Shown: positions 14,445 to 23,329, counted from the first letter of the stretch. The stretch: DNA of 36,095 nt from Oscillospiraceae bacterium (GCA_900757485.1 CAAEOA010000316.1:1-36095), one strand, 5' to 3'. Numbers and translations are program-made. The notes: a model not told the origin generated them from the sequence alone.

Positions 14445-15206
14445 ATGATGGGCGCAGTGCGTGATAATTTGCAGCAAAACTTAAATTATTATCTAAAAGC
14501 AAATAAAATGACTCAAAAAAAATTATCGGAATTATTAGATGTTTCACAAGCCGCTGTTACCAACTGGACCAAAGGTAAAAATTCTCCGGATATCGAAACC
14601 CTGATTCGCATCTGCAATATTTTAAAAATTTCTATTAATGATATTTTGGATGTGGGCGTTCCTGTTGCCGACAGCAACCTGTCTAAGACAGAGCGTGCTT
14701 ATATCCAAAAATACATTGCTCTGGACTGCAACGGTAAAAGTCTTGTACATTTGATTATTGACAATGAAACACAACGGATGCATACCCAGACTGTTCAACC
14801 GATCTCATCCGAAGCGCCTGAACATAGTCTGCCGGAGGACGACAATATCATTCCTATCGTTTTTTACGATCTGCCGGTTTCTGCCGGTACCGGTATTTAT
14901 CTAAACGATTCTTATAAAGAGGAAATTGAAGTAGAACGAAACGCTATAACCGAATGCACTGATTTTGCACTGCGTATTAACGGTGACAGTATGGAGCCCC
15001 GCTATCATAACGGAGATGTTCTTCTCGTCAGAGAACAGTCTTCGGTAGAACAGGGCGAATGCGGCATTTTCATTCTGAACGGTGAGGGTTACTTTAAAAA
15101 GCTCGGAAGAAACCAGTTGCTTTCTTTGAATCCGAAATATCGGCCGATTCCCATTCATGAATATGATACCGTTTCCTGTATCGGAAAGGTTTTAGGCACA
15201 TTGTAG
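14445..15206 (+). CDS. XRE helix-turn-helix plus S24 peptidase repressor (LexA/CI-like)
   Basis: 253 residues. The N-terminal HTH_3 domain (TQKKLSELLDVSQAAVTNWTKGKNSP, about 23-48) is followed by a linker and a C-terminal S24/LexA peptidase fold. The elements for self-cleavage are visible: the Ala147-Gly148 scissile bond in PVSAGTGIYL, the nucleophile Ser182 in GDSMEP and the general base Lys218 in GYFKKL. This is the design of CI/LexA-type repressors that autocleave on RecA activation. It is not LexA itself, because the DNA-binding domain is XRE type. No phage genes lie nearby. It is divergent from the unknown membrane protein. Two ATGs are adjacent; 14445 is used here, with AAAGGAAG upstream. 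Confidence 0.9.
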   Translation: MMGAVRDNLQQNLNYYLKANKMTQKKLSELLDVSQAAVTNWTKGKNSPDIETLIRICNILKISINDILDVGVPVADSNLSKTERAYIQKYIALDCNGKSLVHLIIDNETQRMHTQTVQPISSEAPEHSLPEDDNIIPIVFYDLPVSAGTGIYLNDSYKEEIEVERNAITECTDFALRINGDSMEPRYHNGDVLLVREQSSVEQGECGIFILNGEGYFKKLGRNQLLSLNPKYRPIPIHEYDTVSCIGKVLGTL

Positions 15207-15262
15207 AGCCGCTTTAAATATTCCCCAAAAAGTCAATAAATGGGCTGTAAAAAGACTTATAA

Positions 15263-15311
15263 AAAAGGGGCTGTATCTCAGAAAGAATGAGATACAGCCC
15301 CTTTTCTTTCG
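15263..15311 (+). terminator. Terminator of the S24 repressor gene
   Basis: AAAAGGGGCTGTATCTCA (15263-15280) pairs perfectly with TGAGATACAGCCCCTTTT (15288-15305) around a 7-base loop, followed by CTTTC. Confidence 0.88.
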
Positions 15312-15439
15312 ATATAAAGCCTGTCCTTTTTCAAAAACAAGTCATATCTCTCTGAATGATTGCGTATTTGTTATAGTAGATAACAAAACCATTGCGATCA
15401 TTTTCATTATATTTTAGGCAAAGGAACGGAGCGTGTCGT

Positions 15440-16243
15440 ATGGAAAACAAGACGAGTCAACAGCAAAATATGGAGCACTTAATTCAAAAATATAAAGAAG
15501 AGGCTATGAAATTCCGGCAAAGATACAGCGATCTATATCCGGAACAAATTCCGGCAACAGAGGTGTCGTCTGAGCCTTTTTCCCAACCGCCGAAAGAAAA
15601 AACGAATGATGCCAACACAGGCTTTCCGGCTGAAATACCGACGGGAAATCAAGCAACAGATCAAAATATCGAAACGGAGCAGATACCAAACATTATGCCG
15701 GAACAAGAAGATACAAGTCTGCCTGAAACAACCGTCCCGGATGACCTCCCCGGTATATCGGGTGATACATCGTATGCCCGAACCCCCGAAGAAGTAAAAG
15801 ACATTATCAGCAAAAGTCCTTCTGCCCCCGATAATATTGAATACACTGATACCGGTTGGCTGCAGGTTCAAGTTTCCGCCGCCAATGAAGCCATTCCGAT
15901 AGAATCGGCAATTGTACTGGTCTTAAGAAAATTCAAAAATGTTACTAACCTAATATGGAACTTACAAACTGATACCAGCGGAAACACAGAACGGGTTGAG
16001 CTCCCCGCTCCATCGGCAATTTTATCGGAACAGCCCGAACCGACAACGGTGATACCATACGGGGTTTATCTGGTTATTGCATCGCATCCCGATTATTACA
16101 CAACCATCGTCAATGACGTCCAAATATTTGCAGGGCAAACCGCTCTTTTACCGATCTCGTTTATTCCGCTTGCAGAAAAAGATGTAAATCCGTCCGCGCC
16201 CAACAATGAATTTGATACCAAGAAGCATTCCCTGTTAGAATAA
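15440..16243 (+). CDS. Pro/Glu-rich protein with C-terminal carboxypeptidase-regulatory-like beta-sandwich
   Basis: 267 residues from the ATG at 15440 (GGAG 8 bases upstream; an in-frame ATG at 15392 lacks a site). Residues 1-40 form a short helix (MEHLIQKYKEEAMKFRQRYSD). Residues 40-135 are Pro/Glu/Thr-rich and probably disordered. Residues about 145-250 form a transthyretin/CarboxypepD_reg-like fold: TGWLQVQVSAANEAIPIESAIVLVL ... TDTSGNTERVELPAP ... YGVYLVIASHPDYYTTIVNDVQIFAGQTA. No signal peptide or catalytic residues are seen. It is the first gene of a three-gene unit with two peptidoglycan-binding proteins, and the next gene follows after 32 bases. A structural role in the spore envelope is inference. 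Confidence 0.7.
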   Translation: MENKTSQQQNMEHLIQKYKEEAMKFRQRYSDLYPEQIPATEVSSEPFSQPPKEKTNDANTGFPAEIPTGNQATDQNIETEQIPNIMPEQEDTSLPETTVPDDLPGISGDTSYARTPEEVKDIISKSPSAPDNIEYTDTGWLQVQVSAANEAIPIESAIVLVLRKFKNVTNLIWNLQTDTSGNTERVELPAPSAILSEQPEPTTVIPYGVYLVIASHPDYYTTIVNDVQIFAGQTALLPISFIPLAEKDVNPSAPNNEFDTKKHSLLE

Positions 16244-16275
16244 CGCAAAATGAATGAAAAGGAGTGACCGCAATT

Positions 16276-17691
16276 ATGACTGGTCAGCCCTATATTCCGG
16301 AAAGCATCGTAGTGCATCTCGGCACACCGGACAGTAACGCACAGAATGTTACAATATCTTTTCCTGACTATTTAAAAAATGTTGCATCCAGTGAAATCTA
16401 TCCCACCTGGCCGGAAAACTCCCTACGCGCAAACATTTATGCGCAGGTATCCTTTGCCCTAAACAGAATATACACTGAATGGTACCGCAGCAGAGGCTAT
16501 GATTTCGATATCACAAATTCTACCAGTGTGGATCAAGCTTTTGTTTACGGAAGAAATATTTATGAAGACGTCGACCGAATTGTTGACGAATTATTCAATG
16601 ACTATCTAACCAAACAAGATAATATCCAACCTTTTTTTGCTCAATTTTGCAACGGTACAACGGTAACTTGTGCAGGGTTGTCGCAATGGGGAACCGTTCC
16701 GCTTGCAAACCAAGGGTACACCCCTTATGAAATTTTACAATATTACTATGGCGATGATATCAACATCGTGCAGGATGCTCCGGTGCGCATCAATGCGGAG
16801 TCTTTTCCCGGACGGGTTCTGCAAATCGGCGAGGTGGGAAATAACGTGGTTACACTGCAAAAATATCTCAACAGAGTTTCGCAAAATTATCCTGCGATCC
16901 CCAAAATCACCCCCGTGGATGGAGTGTTCTCAAAAAATACCGAAGATGCGGTCAAGGCATTCCAACGAATCTTTAATCTTACTCCGGATGGTTTGGTCGG
17001 AAAGGCAACCTGGTATCGCTTGACTTACTTGTATACAGCGGTAAAACGTCTCGCCGAACTGAACTCTGAAGGCGTAAAATACGAAGATATTGCTTTACAA
17101 TTTCCGGAGACAATCGGACCGGGTGACAGCGGACCGGAAGTGCAAATTATTCAATACTATTTAGCTGTAATCGGTAACTTTATCAGCCAAATACCAGTTG
17201 TCGCCGTTGACGGAATATATGGCACCGAAACAAGAGACGCCATATACGCATTTCAAGCATATGCAGGACTACCGTTGGACGGAATTGTAGGAAGACAAAC
17301 CTGGAACAAACTATTTGAAACCTACATAGGCATTATCGATACGATTCCTATTAATTATTTCGGGAATCAGGTAGCGCTATATCCCGGAAGAGTTTTAACA
17401 CAAGGATCTTCCGGAGAAGCAGTGGCAATTATGCAAAGATATTTAAACACCATTGCCAGAGTATATACTAGCATACCGACAGTGACTCCGACCGGATATT
17501 TCGGCTCCGAAACCAAGCAGGCAGTCATTGCCTTTCAACGTATATTCGGTATTCCGCCGACCGGCGTGGTAGCCGTGCTGACCTGGAATAAAATTGCCTC
17601 TGTATATGACGATGTCATTTCGGAAATCTCGAACAATCCCGGACAATTTGCCGGAACCGATTTATCTGAAGGCATGAATGACAGAGATTAG
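16276..17691 (+). CDS. SpoIID/LytB-like core fused to three peptidoglycan-binding domains
   Basis: 471 residues from the ATG at 16276 (AAGGAG 11 bases upstream; the earlier GTG sits in that site). Residues about 30-165 resemble SpoIID/LytB: SSEIYPTWPENSLRANIYAQ aligns with the catalytic-Glu motif of SpoIID (here Glu40), followed by FFAQFCNGTTVTCAGLSQWG. Three PG_binding_1 repeats follow, starting near residues 180, 282 and 372, each with a GxxVxxLQxxL start and a DGxFGxxTxxAVxxFQ core. There is no signal peptide, so it may act in the mother cell or on spore layers. Similar proteins occur in sporulating Oscillospirales. Whether the SpoIID-like part still has lytic transglycosylase activity is unknown. 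Confidence 0.8.
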   Translation: MTGQPYIPESIVVHLGTPDSNAQNVTISFPDYLKNVASSEIYPTWPENSLRANIYAQVSFALNRIYTEWYRSRGYDFDITNSTSVDQAFVYGRNIYEDVDRIVDELFNDYLTKQDNIQPFFAQFCNGTTVTCAGLSQWGTVPLANQGYTPYEILQYYYGDDINIVQDAPVRINAESFPGRVLQIGEVGNNVVTLQKYLNRVSQNYPAIPKITPVDGVFSKNTEDAVKAFQRIFNLTPDGLVGKATWYRLTYLYTAVKRLAELNSEGVKYEDIALQFPETIGPGDSGPEVQIIQYYLAVIGNFISQIPVVAVDGIYGTETRDAIYAFQAYAGLPLDGIVGRQTWNKLFETYIGIIDTIPINYFGNQVALYPGRVLTQGSSGEAVAIMQRYLNTIARVYTSIPTVTPTGYFGSETKQAVIAFQRIFGIPPTGVVAVLTWNKIASVYDDVISEISNNPGQFAGTDLSEGMNDRD

Positions 17692-17715
17692 GCAGAAGAA
17701 AGGATTGATTCCAAA

Positions 17716-18213
17716 ATGGAAAAGCAACCTATTAGAGAATTGCAAGGCTATTTACGGCTGATATCCGCGCATTATAAAAACATCCCGGAATTAAAACCGG
17801 ACGGCTATTTCGGACCGCTGACCACCAAAGCGGTCCGTGCTTTTCAGCAAGATTTCGGACTGCCGGTAACAGGAATTGTTGACTTTCAAACCTGGGATCG
17901 CATTTATCAAGTATATCTCGTATTGCTTTATCAGCAAGAACCCCCTCATAATATGCCGGCATTTCCTATTCCGGATGGCGTGTTAAAACAAGGCGATTCG
18001 GGCAGTTATGTGGCTTTGATGCAGGTAATGATGAATGAAATCGGGGGACAGGTCAATAACATAAAGCATGTAACTGAAATAGGCACCTATGGTCAGGAAA
18101 CGGAGAATAATGTCAGAGCAATACAAAAAATCAGCAAACTTCCCGAAACCGGAGAAATCAATGCGTTAACATGGAATGCTATTATGCGGACCTACTATGC
18201 CATGATACAATAA
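17716..18213 (+). CDS. Double peptidoglycan-binding-domain protein
   Basis: 165 residues made almost entirely of two PG_binding_1 domains. The first (about 5-70) has PDGYFGPLTTKAVRAFQQDFGLPVTGIVDFQTW. The second (about 90-160) begins LKQGDSGSYVALMQVMMNEI and contains a variant YGQETENNVRAIQKISKLPETGEINALTW. There is no catalytic domain and no signal peptide. It sits 24 bases after the SpoIID-like gene, whose repeats it resembles, so it probably arose by duplication of that C-terminal array. A scaffold or cortex-targeting role is inferred. Confidence 0.82.
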   Translation: MEKQPIRELQGYLRLISAHYKNIPELKPDGYFGPLTTKAVRAFQQDFGLPVTGIVDFQTWDRIYQVYLVLLYQQEPPHNMPAFPIPDGVLKQGDSGSYVALMQVMMNEIGGQVNNIKHVTEIGTYGQETENNVRAIQKISKLPETGEINALTWNAIMRTYYAMIQ

Positions 18214-18257
18214 TACACGCTCAAGCCGAAAAACAATCGTTTCGGCTTGAGCGTGTA
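18214..18257. other. Long perfect hairpin between convergent genes, without a T-run
   Basis: TACACGCTCAAGCCGAAA (18214-18231) pairs with TTTCGGCTTGAGCGTGTA (18240-18257) over 18 bp. Neither strand has a U-tract directly after the stem, so it is not a canonical intrinsic terminator, although it separates convergent genes. Confidence 0.6.
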
Positions 18258-18269
18258 AAAACAATATCA

Positions 18270-20630
18270 TCATATTTTGTTAAGTTTTGCAAAATTCGCC
18301 ATAATTTTTTTAGTGCCGGAACCAAATGCAACTTCCACTAACGTATCATTTCCCATTGGCGTCATTTTTAAGACAACACCTTCTCCAAATGTTTTGTGAG
18401 AAACAGTATCCCCGACGGCGTAATCAATCACGGCTTTTTCTTTCTTTGGAGCCGTCCCGACAGAACCCACCACCGCCGGTTTTGGAATTTTAACCGAAAC
18501 ACCGCTGCCATAACTGTAATCCACATGATAAGAGGCAACTGATGCATTGGTACTGTCTTTGAGTTCCTTCGGAATTTCTTCAATAAAGCGGGATTGTGAA
18601 TTATATTGCGTTGAGCCGAACAGCATTCTCTGCGCCGCATTGGTCAGAAACAGTCTGTTCTTAGCACGGGTGATACCGACATAAGCAAGTCGGCGTTCCT
18701 CCTCCAATTCTTCCTGTGTGTTCGACATTCTGCCGGGAAAAATTCCTTCCTCCATGCCGACAATAAATACATTAGGATACTCCAAGCCTTTCGCGGAATG
18801 CAGAGTCATCAAGATCACAGTATCTTCGTCCTCATTAACAGAGTCCAGATCGGTATAAAGCGCAACCTCCTCCAGAAAGCCTGACAGACCTCCGTCGCTG
18901 TTTTCTTCCTCATATTTCATCATCATGGATTTTAATTCCTTGACGTTTTCCACCCGATTTTTCCCTTCTTCCCCCAGCGCGATCAAAGAAAGCATATAAC
19001 CGGTCTGTTCCAGCAATTCATCAAACAATTCACCCAGAGAATGTTGTTGCGCACTATCGGTCAGTTCTTTTATCATGTTGGCAAATCCCATAAGGGAGAT
19101 ACTTTTTCTGCCGAGAGCCTGAAAGGTATCCGAAGTGCTGATGACATCAAACAGCGACATTCCCATACCGTCTGCAATTTTCTCACAGGCAGCTACGGTC
19201 GAATCTCCAATTCCCCGTTTCGGCTCATTGATAATGCGTTTTAAACGAACGTTATCACTATGATTATTCAAAACACTCAGATAGGAAATTAAATCCTTAA
19301 TTTCTTTGCGGTCAAAAAATTTGTGACCACCGACAATTTTATATGGAATGCCGGATTTTACAAAATAGCGTTCAATATTACCGGACTGGGCATTCATCCG
19401 GTACAACACGGCATGATCGGCATATTTTGCCCCGTCTTTTACATTTTCAAGAATCTTTTTGGTGACATATTCTGCTTCATCGCTCTCATTCGATGCACGG
19501 TAAACCGTAATCTTTTCCCCGGTACCGTTATCGGTCCACAAATTTTTCCCCTTGCGCTCAAAATTGTTTTTGATCACAAAATTGGCGGCATCCAAAATAT
19601 TTTGCGTAGAGCGGTAATTCTGTTCCAAACGAATTACTTTCGCATCATCAAATTGCTTTTCAAAAGAAAGAATATTTTCGATTGTTGCACCCCGAAACTT
19701 ATAAATGCTCTGGTCATCATCACCGACAACGCACAAATTATGATGCATCTGAGACAACAGGCTGACTAGCCGATACTGCGCATGGTTCGTATCCTGATAT
19801 TCGTCCACCAATATGTAGCGAAACCGATTTTGATAATATTCGAGCACTTCGGGGAATTTTTCCAATAACTCCACAGTCAATCCGATGATATCGTCAAAAT
19901 CCACCGCGCTGGCGTTTTTCAGTTTCTTTTGATATAGGGTGTATACTTTCGCTATCTCAGATTTTCGATAATCTCCTGCCGACTGTTGCTCATACACAGA
20001 CGGCGAAATCAACTTATCTTTACAAGAACTGATCTCATGCGCGATCATTTTCGGCGGAAACATTTTATCGCTGATGTTCAAAGCGGAAAGACAATCCTTA
20101 ATAACCCTCAGGCTGTCATCGGCATCATATATGGTAAAACTTCTTTCATACCCAAGCTTTTCAATATCTCTGCGCAGAATACGCACACAGACTGAATGAA
20201 AAGTACCCGCGTTAACGTCCTCCGCCACCGTGCCAAGCATCGCGCGAAGCCGCTCTTTCATCTCGTTTGCCGCCTTGTTGGTAAAGGTAATGGCAAGAAT
20301 ATTCCATGGCCTTGCCGGATAAACCGCAATCAATTCCCGAAGATGGGCGATATCATCGTTTTCTCCATTTTGATACGCCTTTAAAAACATGATGTCTTCT
20401 TCATCAATATCTTCCGAAACATATGTTGACTGATAAGCGTTTCCATAATTTATCAGGTAAGCAATACGATTCACCAGAACAGTCGTCTTTCCGCTTCCCG
20501 CTCCCGCCAAAATCAAAACAGCACCTCTTGCAGTAAATACTGCTTCCCGCTGCTTATCATTCATTCGACAATATTCATTGTTTAGTATTTCCTGCTTTAA
20601 CTTCAGAAAATTTTCCCTTATTTCTGACAT
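18270..20630 (-). CDS. pcrA: UvrD/PcrA-type DNA helicase
   Basis: 786 residues from the ATG at 20630 (GGAGGGG 5 bases upstream). All superfamily 1A motifs are present: Walker A AGAGSGKTT (about 42-50), Walker B DEYQDTNHAQY, motif III GDDDQSIYKFRGA, motif IV LEQNYRST, motif V TLHSAKGLEYPNVF and motif VI EERRLAYVGITRAKNRL. A C-terminal domain of about 60 residues (IDYAVGDTVSHKTFGEGVVLKM) matches the PcrA Tudor-like tail that contacts RNA polymerase. An insertion of roughly 40 acidic residues (QSTYVSEDIDEEDIMFLKAYQ and following) lies between motifs I and Ia. The role is nucleotide excision repair, plasmid replication and removal of RecA. Confidence 0.95.
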   Translation of the reverse strand: MSEIRENFLKLKQEILNNEYCRMNDKQREAVFTARGAVLILAGAGSGKTTVLVNRIAYLINYGNAYQSTYVSEDIDEEDIMFLKAYQNGENDDIAHLRELIAVYPARPWNILAITFTNKAANEMKERLRAMLGTVAEDVNAGTFHSVCVRILRRDIEKLGYERSFTIYDADDSLRVIKDCLSALNISDKMFPPKMIAHEISSCKDKLISPSVYEQQSAGDYRKSEIAKVYTLYQKKLKNASAVDFDDIIGLTVELLEKFPEVLEYYQNRFRYILVDEYQDTNHAQYRLVSLLSQMHHNLCVVGDDDQSIYKFRGATIENILSFEKQFDDAKVIRLEQNYRSTQNILDAANFVIKNNFERKGKNLWTDNGTGEKITVYRASNESDEAEYVTKKILENVKDGAKYADHAVLYRMNAQSGNIERYFVKSGIPYKIVGGHKFFDRKEIKDLISYLSVLNNHSDNVRLKRIINEPKRGIGDSTVAACEKIADGMGMSLFDVISTSDTFQALGRKSISLMGFANMIKELTDSAQQHSLGELFDELLEQTGYMLSLIALGEEGKNRVENVKELKSMMMKYEEENSDGGLSGFLEEVALYTDLDSVNEDEDTVILMTLHSAKGLEYPNVFIVGMEEGIFPGRMSNTQEELEEERRLAYVGITRAKNRLFLTNAAQRMLFGSTQYNSQSRFIEEIPKELKDSTNASVASYHVDYSYGSGVSVKIPKPAVVGSVGTAPKKEKAVIDYAVGDTVSHKTFGEGVVLKMTPMGNDTLVEVAFGSGTKKIMANFAKLNKI

Positions 20631-20857
20631 CCGGTCCCCTCCAAAACAATATTGCACTCACGCTGCCGGCAACAGCACCGTGAACTGAAATTCTGTATCC
20701 AAGCGGTAAATCAAATTTATGATTGCAGCTTGTAAAACTATTGTAACACAAACAAAGAGAAATGAACATAGCTATTTTTTAAATTATTTCTTATCGGTAT
20801 CTTAGATATAAGCAAATGAAAGCAAATATGGTTTGGCAGTGAAAGGTGGCTTTTCCC

Positions 20858-21532
20858 ATGAATAAGCAACAACTTCTGCATATGCTGGAAGAGGCTGCTC
20901 TGGCATATCAGGACATACAGCCTTGCTTTTTTGATACTAACACTACGGTAATCGACGACTGCGATACCGGCGTTCAATGCTATTTACGGCAGGAAAAATC
21001 TCTGCTTACCATTACTTTTCGGGGTACAGACTCCAATACTGACCGCAAAAACAATCTATCCTTTTGGGCAAAAGTAATCCCTTATGGAAATATTTATTCT
21101 AAAATTCGGGTACACTGTGGATTTTTAAACGCCTATAAGTCAGAAAAAATTCGCTTCCAAATTCAACATTGTATCACCAGCCAAATAAAACGGATACGGT
21201 TAGCGGGTCATTCGTTAGGAGCGGCAATGGCAGTACTCTGTGCAATCGATCTGCAATATCATTTTCCCGACCGGGATTATGAAGTGGCTCTATTCGGCTG
21301 TCCCCGTGTAGGAAACCGTGCCTTTCAAAAATCATACAACAAGCGAATTTATAAAACACTGCGGGTGGAAAACGGGAATGACATCGTGACAAAAGTACCG
21401 CCTGTCTGGATGGGATATCGCCATGTCGGTATACGAATCCCGATAGGGATGCCCAGACTGCCGTTTATCTATTCGATAAACCAGCATCGAAGGCAAGAAT
21501 ATTATAAGCAGCTATGGAAAGAAATGTGTTAA
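20858..21532 (+). CDS. Class 3 lipase-family alpha/beta hydrolase
   Basis: 224 residues from the ATG at 20858 (AAAGGTGG upstream; the GTG at 20846 lies in that site). The class 3 lipase plan is clear: LLTITFRGTDSNTDRKNNLSF (oxyanion region), nucleophile Ser in LAGHSLGAAMA, FGCPRVGNRAF, catalytic Asp in VENGNDIVTKVPP and His in YRHVG. There is no signal peptide, so it is probably cytosolic. Substrates of this family range from triglycerides to other acyl esters; the sequence does not tell which. Monocistronic. Confidence 0.88.
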   Translation: MNKQQLLHMLEEAALAYQDIQPCFFDTNTTVIDDCDTGVQCYLRQEKSLLTITFRGTDSNTDRKNNLSFWAKVIPYGNIYSKIRVHCGFLNAYKSEKIRFQIQHCITSQIKRIRLAGHSLGAAMAVLCAIDLQYHFPDRDYEVALFGCPRVGNRAFQKSYNKRIYKTLRVENGNDIVTKVPPVWMGYRHVGIRIPIGMPRLPFIYSINQHRRQEYYKQLWKEMC

Positions 21533-21555
21533 CAGCGAAAGCCGTCAAATTAACC

Positions 21556-21584
21556 TTGTATTTTACATAGAATTATGATATACT
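21556..21584 (+). promoter_or_regulatory. Promoter of the ABC-F gene
   Basis: TTGTAT (21556-21561), 17 bases, TATACT (21579-21584) with TG one base upstream of the -10. Confidence 0.75.
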
Positions 21585-21621
21585 TAATTCTAAATGTAAA
21601 AATAATAAATGAGGTTTAAAA

Positions 21622-23223
21622 ATGTTAATAGTTTCCAATTTAAGTTTGAATTTCAACGGTCAGCCATTGTTCAAAGATGTCGATATCAAATTCACACCCG
21701 GCAACTGCTACGGTGTAATCGGGGCAAACGGTGCCGGTAAGTCGACCTTTCTGAAAATCCTGTCGGGAGAGCTGGAGTCCTCCACCGGAGAAGTGTCACT
21801 GGATCCGAAAAGCCGAATGTCAGTATTAAAACAGGATCACTTTGCCTATGATGAATATTCGGTGTTAGATACCATCATTCTGGGCAATCCCCGCTTATAT
21901 GAAATTATCCAATTAAAAGAAGCGCTTTATGCCAAAGAAGATTTCACCGAAGAGGACGGCGTTGCCGCCTCTGAATTGGAAAATGAATTTGCCGAGTTAA
22001 ACGGCTGGGATGCCGAAACAGAAGCCGGCCGTATTCTCAACGGTCTGGGATTAAGTTCCGACCTGCTGTACTCTGCCATGTCGAGCCTGGGCGACAGTGA
22101 AAAGATTAAAGTGTTATTGGCTCAAGCCTTATTCGGTCAGCCCGACATCATCCTGTTGGACGAGCCGACCAACCACTTGGATATCCAAGCAATCAGCTGG
22201 TTGGAAGATTTTTTAATGGATTATGCCGGCACTGTCATTGTCGTATCCCATGACAGACACTTCTTAAATAACGTCTGCACCCATATCGTAGATATTGACT
22301 ACACCAAAATCAAGGTCTATGTCGGCAACTACGACTTTTGGTATGAGTCCAGCCAATTGATGCAAAAACTCATCAAAAATCAAAACAAGAAAACAGAAGA
22401 AAAAATTAAAGAGCTACAAAGCTTTGTACAGCGCTTTTCGGCAAACAAGTCAAAATCCAAGCAGGCAACTGCCCGCCGTAAGCTGATTGATAAGCTTTCT
22501 ATGGAAGAAATGCCCGCATCTTCCCGAAAATATCCGTTTGTCAGCTTTTCTATGGACAGAGAACCCGGTAAGGAAATCTTTTTTGCCGACTCCATCAGCA
22601 AAACGATCGACGGCGTTAAGGTTTTAGATAATGTCACTTTTCGGGTGAACAAGGGTGACAAAATTGCTTTTCTAAGCGAAAATGAGTTAGCCGTTACCAC
22701 ATTGTTTAAAATTATTATGGGAGAATTGGAACCTGATGAGGGTGAGTTCAAATGGGGGATCAGCACTTCTCAATCCTATTTCCCAAAAGATAACAACAAA
22801 TTTTTTGACGGATGCGAGCTTTCTATTTTAGAATGGCTCAAGCAATATTCTTCTGACAATGACAGCAGCTATCTGCGGGGGTTCCTCGGCAAAATGCTGT
22901 TCTCCGGAGATGATGTGTTAAAACCCGTCAATGTTCTGTCCGGCGGAGAGAAGGTGCGCTGTATGTTATCCCGTATGATGATGTTCGGTGCCAATGTGCT
23001 GGTAATGGATCAGCCCACCAACCATCTGGATTTGGAAGCAATTACCGCTGTAAACAACGGTATGATCGATTTCAAGGGGAATATTTTGTTTTCCTCTCAT
23101 GATCATCAGTTTATTGACACCATCGCCAACCGCATTATTGAAATTCGCGAGGTCGGCATCATTGATAAGATGTGCTCCTATGATGAATTTCTGGAATTTA
23201 AGCTGAATATGAATTTAGCATAA
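21622..23223 (+). CDS. ABC-F ribosome-associated ATPase, YkpA/YbiT type
   Basis: 533 residues with two ABC domains and no membrane part. Domain 1 has Walker A GANGAGKST (Lys40), an altered signature SSLGDSEK (154-161) and Walker B LLDEPTNHLD (Asp180-Glu181). The interdomain linker is basic and helical (about 245-300). Domain 2 has a degenerate Walker A LSENELAVTT (351-360) lacking the Lys, an intact signature LSGGEK (439-444) and Walker B MDQPTNHLD with Gln464 in place of the catalytic Glu. ABC-F proteins act on ribosomes as translation factors or antibiotic-resistance factors. The length and gene style suit the housekeeping YbiT/YkpA branch rather than a resistance protein. GAGGTTT lies before the ATG; a strong terminator follows. 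Confidence 0.88.
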   Translation: MLIVSNLSLNFNGQPLFKDVDIKFTPGNCYGVIGANGAGKSTFLKILSGELESSTGEVSLDPKSRMSVLKQDHFAYDEYSVLDTIILGNPRLYEIIQLKEALYAKEDFTEEDGVAASELENEFAELNGWDAETEAGRILNGLGLSSDLLYSAMSSLGDSEKIKVLLAQALFGQPDIILLDEPTNHLDIQAISWLEDFLMDYAGTVIVVSHDRHFLNNVCTHIVDIDYTKIKVYVGNYDFWYESSQLMQKLIKNQNKKTEEKIKELQSFVQRFSANKSKSKQATARRKLIDKLSMEEMPASSRKYPFVSFSMDREPGKEIFFADSISKTIDGVKVLDNVTFRVNKGDKIAFLSENELAVTTLFKIIMGELEPDEGEFKWGISTSQSYFPKDNNKFFDGCELSILEWLKQYSSDNDSSYLRGFLGKMLFSGDDVLKPVNVLSGGEKVRCMLSRMMMFGANVLVMDQPTNHLDLEAITAVNNGMIDFKGNILFSSHDHQFIDTIANRIIEIREVGIIDKMCSYDEFLEFKLNMNLA

Positions 23224-23226
23224 TGA

Positions 23227-23265
23227 AAACCAGCCGCTTCAAAAAAGAAGCGGCTGGTTTTTTTT
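23227..23265 (+). terminator. Terminator of the ABC-F gene
   Basis: AAACCAGCCGCTTC and GAAGCGGCTGGTTT form a 14-bp stem around A6, followed by a run of Ts. Confidence 0.92.
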
Positions 23266-23329
23266 ACTTGTTGACGTTGTACAAAAACAAAAGAGAATAA
23301 CAACAGCGAATTTTTTCAGGCGAAAACAA

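Noticed and set aside
14445..15206. Prophage repressor marking a prophage
   Set aside because: No integrase, structural or replication phage genes lie near it. The neighbours are sporulation and housekeeping genes.
21622..23223. Antibiotic-resistance ABC-F protein
   Set aside because: Domain features and the degenerate second site fit the housekeeping YkpA/YbiT branch. No resistance-gene context is present.
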